This document shows, piece after piece, positions 5,767-7,202 of a DNA stretch of 7,202 nt. The DNA lies in contig JBDRFZ010000038.1 of assembly GCA_043818395.1 (NCBI GenBank), positions 1 to 7,202 of the forward strand, given 5' to 3'. This DNA is from JBDRFZ01 sp043818395 (lineage in GTDB: Bacteria; Patescibacteriota; Patescibacteriia; 2-12-FULL-60-25). The notes below the pieces were generated by a model. The model was not told the DNA's origin and ran no database searches. It saw only the letters and a list, made by a program, of their open reading frames with translations. Positions within the stretch are counted from its first letter, which is position 1; every line of letters starts with the position of its first letter. The translations under genes were made by a program, and so were the position numbers.

Positions 5767-6240
5767 ATGAATGAATTAACTTTCGAACAAACGGGAACCG
5801 GTGGTACGGGATGGCTCATCCTGATTGCTACGGTATTGGTAATTATTATACTTGTACTTTTCATTTGGGGGATTTGGTGGATTAAACGTAGGTTAACCAG
5901 ACCGGAAATGTATGGCTTATCGCGCGAAGAAATGAGGCGGCGATGGGATCAGGTCAGAAAGACCAGCGAGCAGGGGCTTATGGGCGCTAAACTTGCCATC
6001 ATGGAAGCTGATTCCTTGCTTGATACGGGATTAAAATCAATCATGATGCCCGGTGCAACACTCGGTGAAAGATTGAAAGTCGCTTGTTACAAGTATCAAA
6101 AATTGCAAAACGTGTGGTGGGCGCATAAATTACGCAATCAACTGGTTCATGAGGCCACTTTCCATGTGAGCCAAAGACAAGCAAAAAACGCTTTGGACGA
6201 ATTCGAGAAAGCTCTAAAAATAATAAATGTTTTAGATTAA
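5767..6240 (+). CDS. Single-span membrane protein with HEPN-like RNxxxH motif
   Basis: I do not recognise a named family. The 157-residue product has a short polar N-terminus, one strongly hydrophobic segment (about residues 15-38, ending WGIWW) followed by basic KRRLTR, so the rest is probably cytoplasmic. The soluble part is predicted helical: EEMRRRWDQVRK (55-66), a middle region with MEADSLLDTGL (79-89), and a C-terminal KLRNQLVHE (121-129) followed by QRQAKNALDEFEKAL (136-150). R123-N124-x3-H128 followed by an amphipathic helix resembles the Rx4-6H signature of HEPN-superfamily proteins, many of which are RNases; this is inference from a short motif. The ATG at 5767 has no Shine-Dalgarno site. 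It lies 8 bp before the lgt-like gene, so co-transcription is likely. Confidence 0.8.
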   Translation: MNELTFEQTGTGGTGWLILIATVLVIIILVLFIWGIWWIKRRLTRPEMYGLSREEMRRRWDQVRKTSEQGLMGAKLAIMEADSLLDTGLKSIMMPGATLGERLKVACYKYQKLQNVWWAHKLRNQLVHEATFHVSQRQAKNALDEFEKALKIINVLD

Positions 6241-6248
6241 CGCGTCGC

Positions 6249-7031
6249 ATGATACCTTGGATAGAATCGCAGGTTTTTTATATCGGTCCGGTTCCTTTCA
6301 GAACCTGGGGAACTTTAGTCGCTTTAGGTTTCGTAGTCGGCGCCTGGATTTCGGCTAGGCGTGCGACTAAGAAAGGTTTTGATAAAAAAATAGTTTGGGA
6401 ATGGTCTTTTTGGTATCTGCTCATCGCTCTTATTGGCGCTCGGATTTTTCATGTGTTATTTTATAACCTGTCGTATTATTTGGAACATTCTTTTGAAATC
6501 ATTGATCCGCGGCAACAAGGTTTTGCGATTTTCGGAGCGTTCATCGCCTGCGCGCTCGTAACTTTTTGGTTGGTACGTAAAAATAATTTTGATTTTTTAA
6601 AAATTTCGGATGTTTTTATCTGGGGTTTACCGTGGGGTATTTTTATTGGGCGTCTGGGTTGTTTTTTAATTCATGATCATCCAGGCATAGCGTCTACGTT
6701 TTTTTTAGCGGTCAGATATCCTGACGGCATAGCCCGTCATGATTTGGGATTGTACCTTTCGCTCACCGGTTTGATTGCAGGCTTAATCTTTTTGCTACTT
6801 GATCGAAAATCCAAGCCGGATGGTACTTTTTTAGCCACCTATATGCTGATGGAAGGATTGAGCAGGCTTTGGTTGGATTTTTACCGCATAGTTGATGTCA
6901 GATATTTTGGTTTGACGCCGGCTCAGTGGCTTTCGTTTTTATTAATAGGTTGTAGTATTTGGATATTTTTTATAATTAACCGAAAAACATCGATTCAAAC
7001 TGGATCAAACGACCGGTTGCAAGTAGCTTAA
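6249..7031 (+). CDS. lgt: Prolipoprotein diacylglyceryl transferase family protein (divergent Lgt)
   Basis: Lgt moves a diacylglyceryl group from phosphatidylglycerol to the lipobox cysteine of prolipoproteins in the cytoplasmic membrane. The 260-residue polytopic protein has Lgt landmarks in order: YIGPVPFRTWG (11-21), GARIFHVLFY (63-72), QGFAIFGAFIA (90-100), the signature region GRLGCFLIHDHPG (134-146), RHDLGLYL (163-170), and SRLWLDFYR...LTPAQWLS (205-229). Against E. coli Lgt, R143 (here R135), G154 (G146) and apparently R239 (R213) are kept. Y26 appears as W20, the H103 position as F95, and N146 as C138. Whether it has full Lgt activity is therefore uncertain. There is no Shine-Dalgarno site; initiation probably depends on coupling to the upstream gene 8 bp away. 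Its stop codon abuts the presumed insertion-sequence edge. Confidence 0.88.
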   Translation: MIPWIESQVFYIGPVPFRTWGTLVALGFVVGAWISARRATKKGFDKKIVWEWSFWYLLIALIGARIFHVLFYNLSYYLEHSFEIIDPRQQGFAIFGAFIACALVTFWLVRKNNFDFLKISDVFIWGLPWGIFIGRLGCFLIHDHPGIASTFFLAVRYPDGIARHDLGLYLSLTGLIAGLIFLLLDRKSKPDGTFLATYMLMEGLSRLWLDFYRIVDVRYFGLTPAQWLSFLLIGCSIWIFFIINRKTSIQTGSNDRLQVA

Positions 7032-7202
7032 GGCATGGGGTGATGCTAAACTGTCGTTTATATGAACCCATAGCGAGTTTCAAACATATTCCTTCAAGTT
7101 CATCAGTGAGTAGGCGAGATATTTGAAACCCAAATGTGTTTCAAAAAGGATCTCGTAGCGTAGAGCGAGCTTTCGATAACTGTCTTCCCATGCGAAAGTT
7201 CG
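7032..7202 (-). mobile_element. End of an insertion sequence (IS5-like), running out of the window
   Basis: The segment carries the 3' end of a transposase gene on the minus strand, followed by about 48 bp of non-coding DNA up to the lgt stop. The junction is set at about 7032 because lgt coding ends there and the sequence GGCATGGGGTGATG begins there as a plausible terminal inverted repeat. The true edge, the other end and any target duplication (CTTA or TTAA lies at the junction) cannot be verified inside the window. Confidence 0.6.
7080..7202 (-). CDS. DDE transposase, C-terminal 40 residues (IS5-like; 5' part outside window)
   Basis: Reading the minus strand from 7202, a frame stays open for 40 codons and ends at TGA (7082-7080). 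It begins RTFAWEDSYRKLALRYE, continues with HLGFKYLAYSLMNLK and ends EYV. In IS5-type DDE transposases a catalytic glutamate is followed by R-[ST]-F-AW, then a basic R/K-rich segment, LA..YE, and a closing helix of the LAY..INL kind; this fragment fits that C-terminal pattern. If so, the catalytic glutamate codon lies just beyond the window edge. The fragment converges on lgt. Assignment to the DDE_Tnp_1/IS5 group rests on this short motif, and the exact subgroup is not determinable. Confidence 0.72.
   Translation of the reverse strand, partial: RTFAWEDSYRKLALRYEILFETHLGFKYLAYSLMNLKEYV

Noticed and set aside
7044..7052. Extended -10-like TGCTAAACT after lgt.
   Set aside because: It has no -35 at proper spacing, no gene follows on the plus strand, and it falls in the terminal part of the insertion sequence.
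7112..7202. Possible structured RNA: TTGAAAC/GTTTCAA hairpin flanked by GAGAT/ATCTC, and a CGAGCTTTCG/CGAAAGTTCG hairpin.
   Set aside because: Both lie within the minus-strand transposase reading frame, which explains the sequence better; no promoter, terminator or known RNA signature accompanies them.

Overview
The window looks like a chromosomal contig from a bacterium that uses the standard stop set: TGA ends the first gene and gatC, so this is not a TGA=Gly code-25 lineage. Compact gene order, weak or absent Shine-Dalgarno sites at most starts, a divergent Lgt and an uncharacterised one-helix membrane protein suggest a Patescibacteria/CPR-type organism. That placement is an inference; no rRNA or other marker is present.

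Layout, left to right. (1) 1-582 is the 3' end of a WD40 propeller gene built of nearly identical 132-bp units. (2) 631-2703 is ligA, NAD-dependent DNA ligase, preceded by a promoter whose -10 box touches the first ATG. (3) 2797-3633 is a divergent purine nucleoside phosphorylase with its own strong promoter, a real Shine-Dalgarno site and a rho-independent terminator at 3651-3687. (4) gatC (3731-4054) and gatA (4172-5599) encode two of the three subunits of the Glu-tRNA(Gln)/Asp-tRNA(Asn) amidotransferase; gatB is not here. (5) 5767-6240 is a small membrane-anchored protein with a HEPN-like RNxxxH motif, followed 8 bp later by (6) a divergent lgt-family gene (6249-7031). (7) From about 7032 to the end lies one end of an insertion sequence, with the C-terminus of its IS5-like transposase on the minus strand.

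Most genes are housekeeping: DNA sealing, nucleoside salvage, tRNA-dependent Gln/Asn formation and lipoprotein lipidation. They form several short transcription units rather than one pathway operon.

The least ordinary content is non-coding. Two REPIN-like inverted pairs of palindromic repeats lie directly after gatC (4041-4130) and gatA (5615-5712). Their hairpins show compensated base changes between copies, one copy has a second hairpin embedded in its loop, and one copy supplies the stop codon and serine tail of GatC. Other points of interest are the WD40 repeat array, whose units differ mostly by amino-acid replacements at a few positions, and likely leaderless starts for ligA and gatC. 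I see no CRISPR array, tRNA or rRNA. No gene-free stretch exceeds 300 bases.
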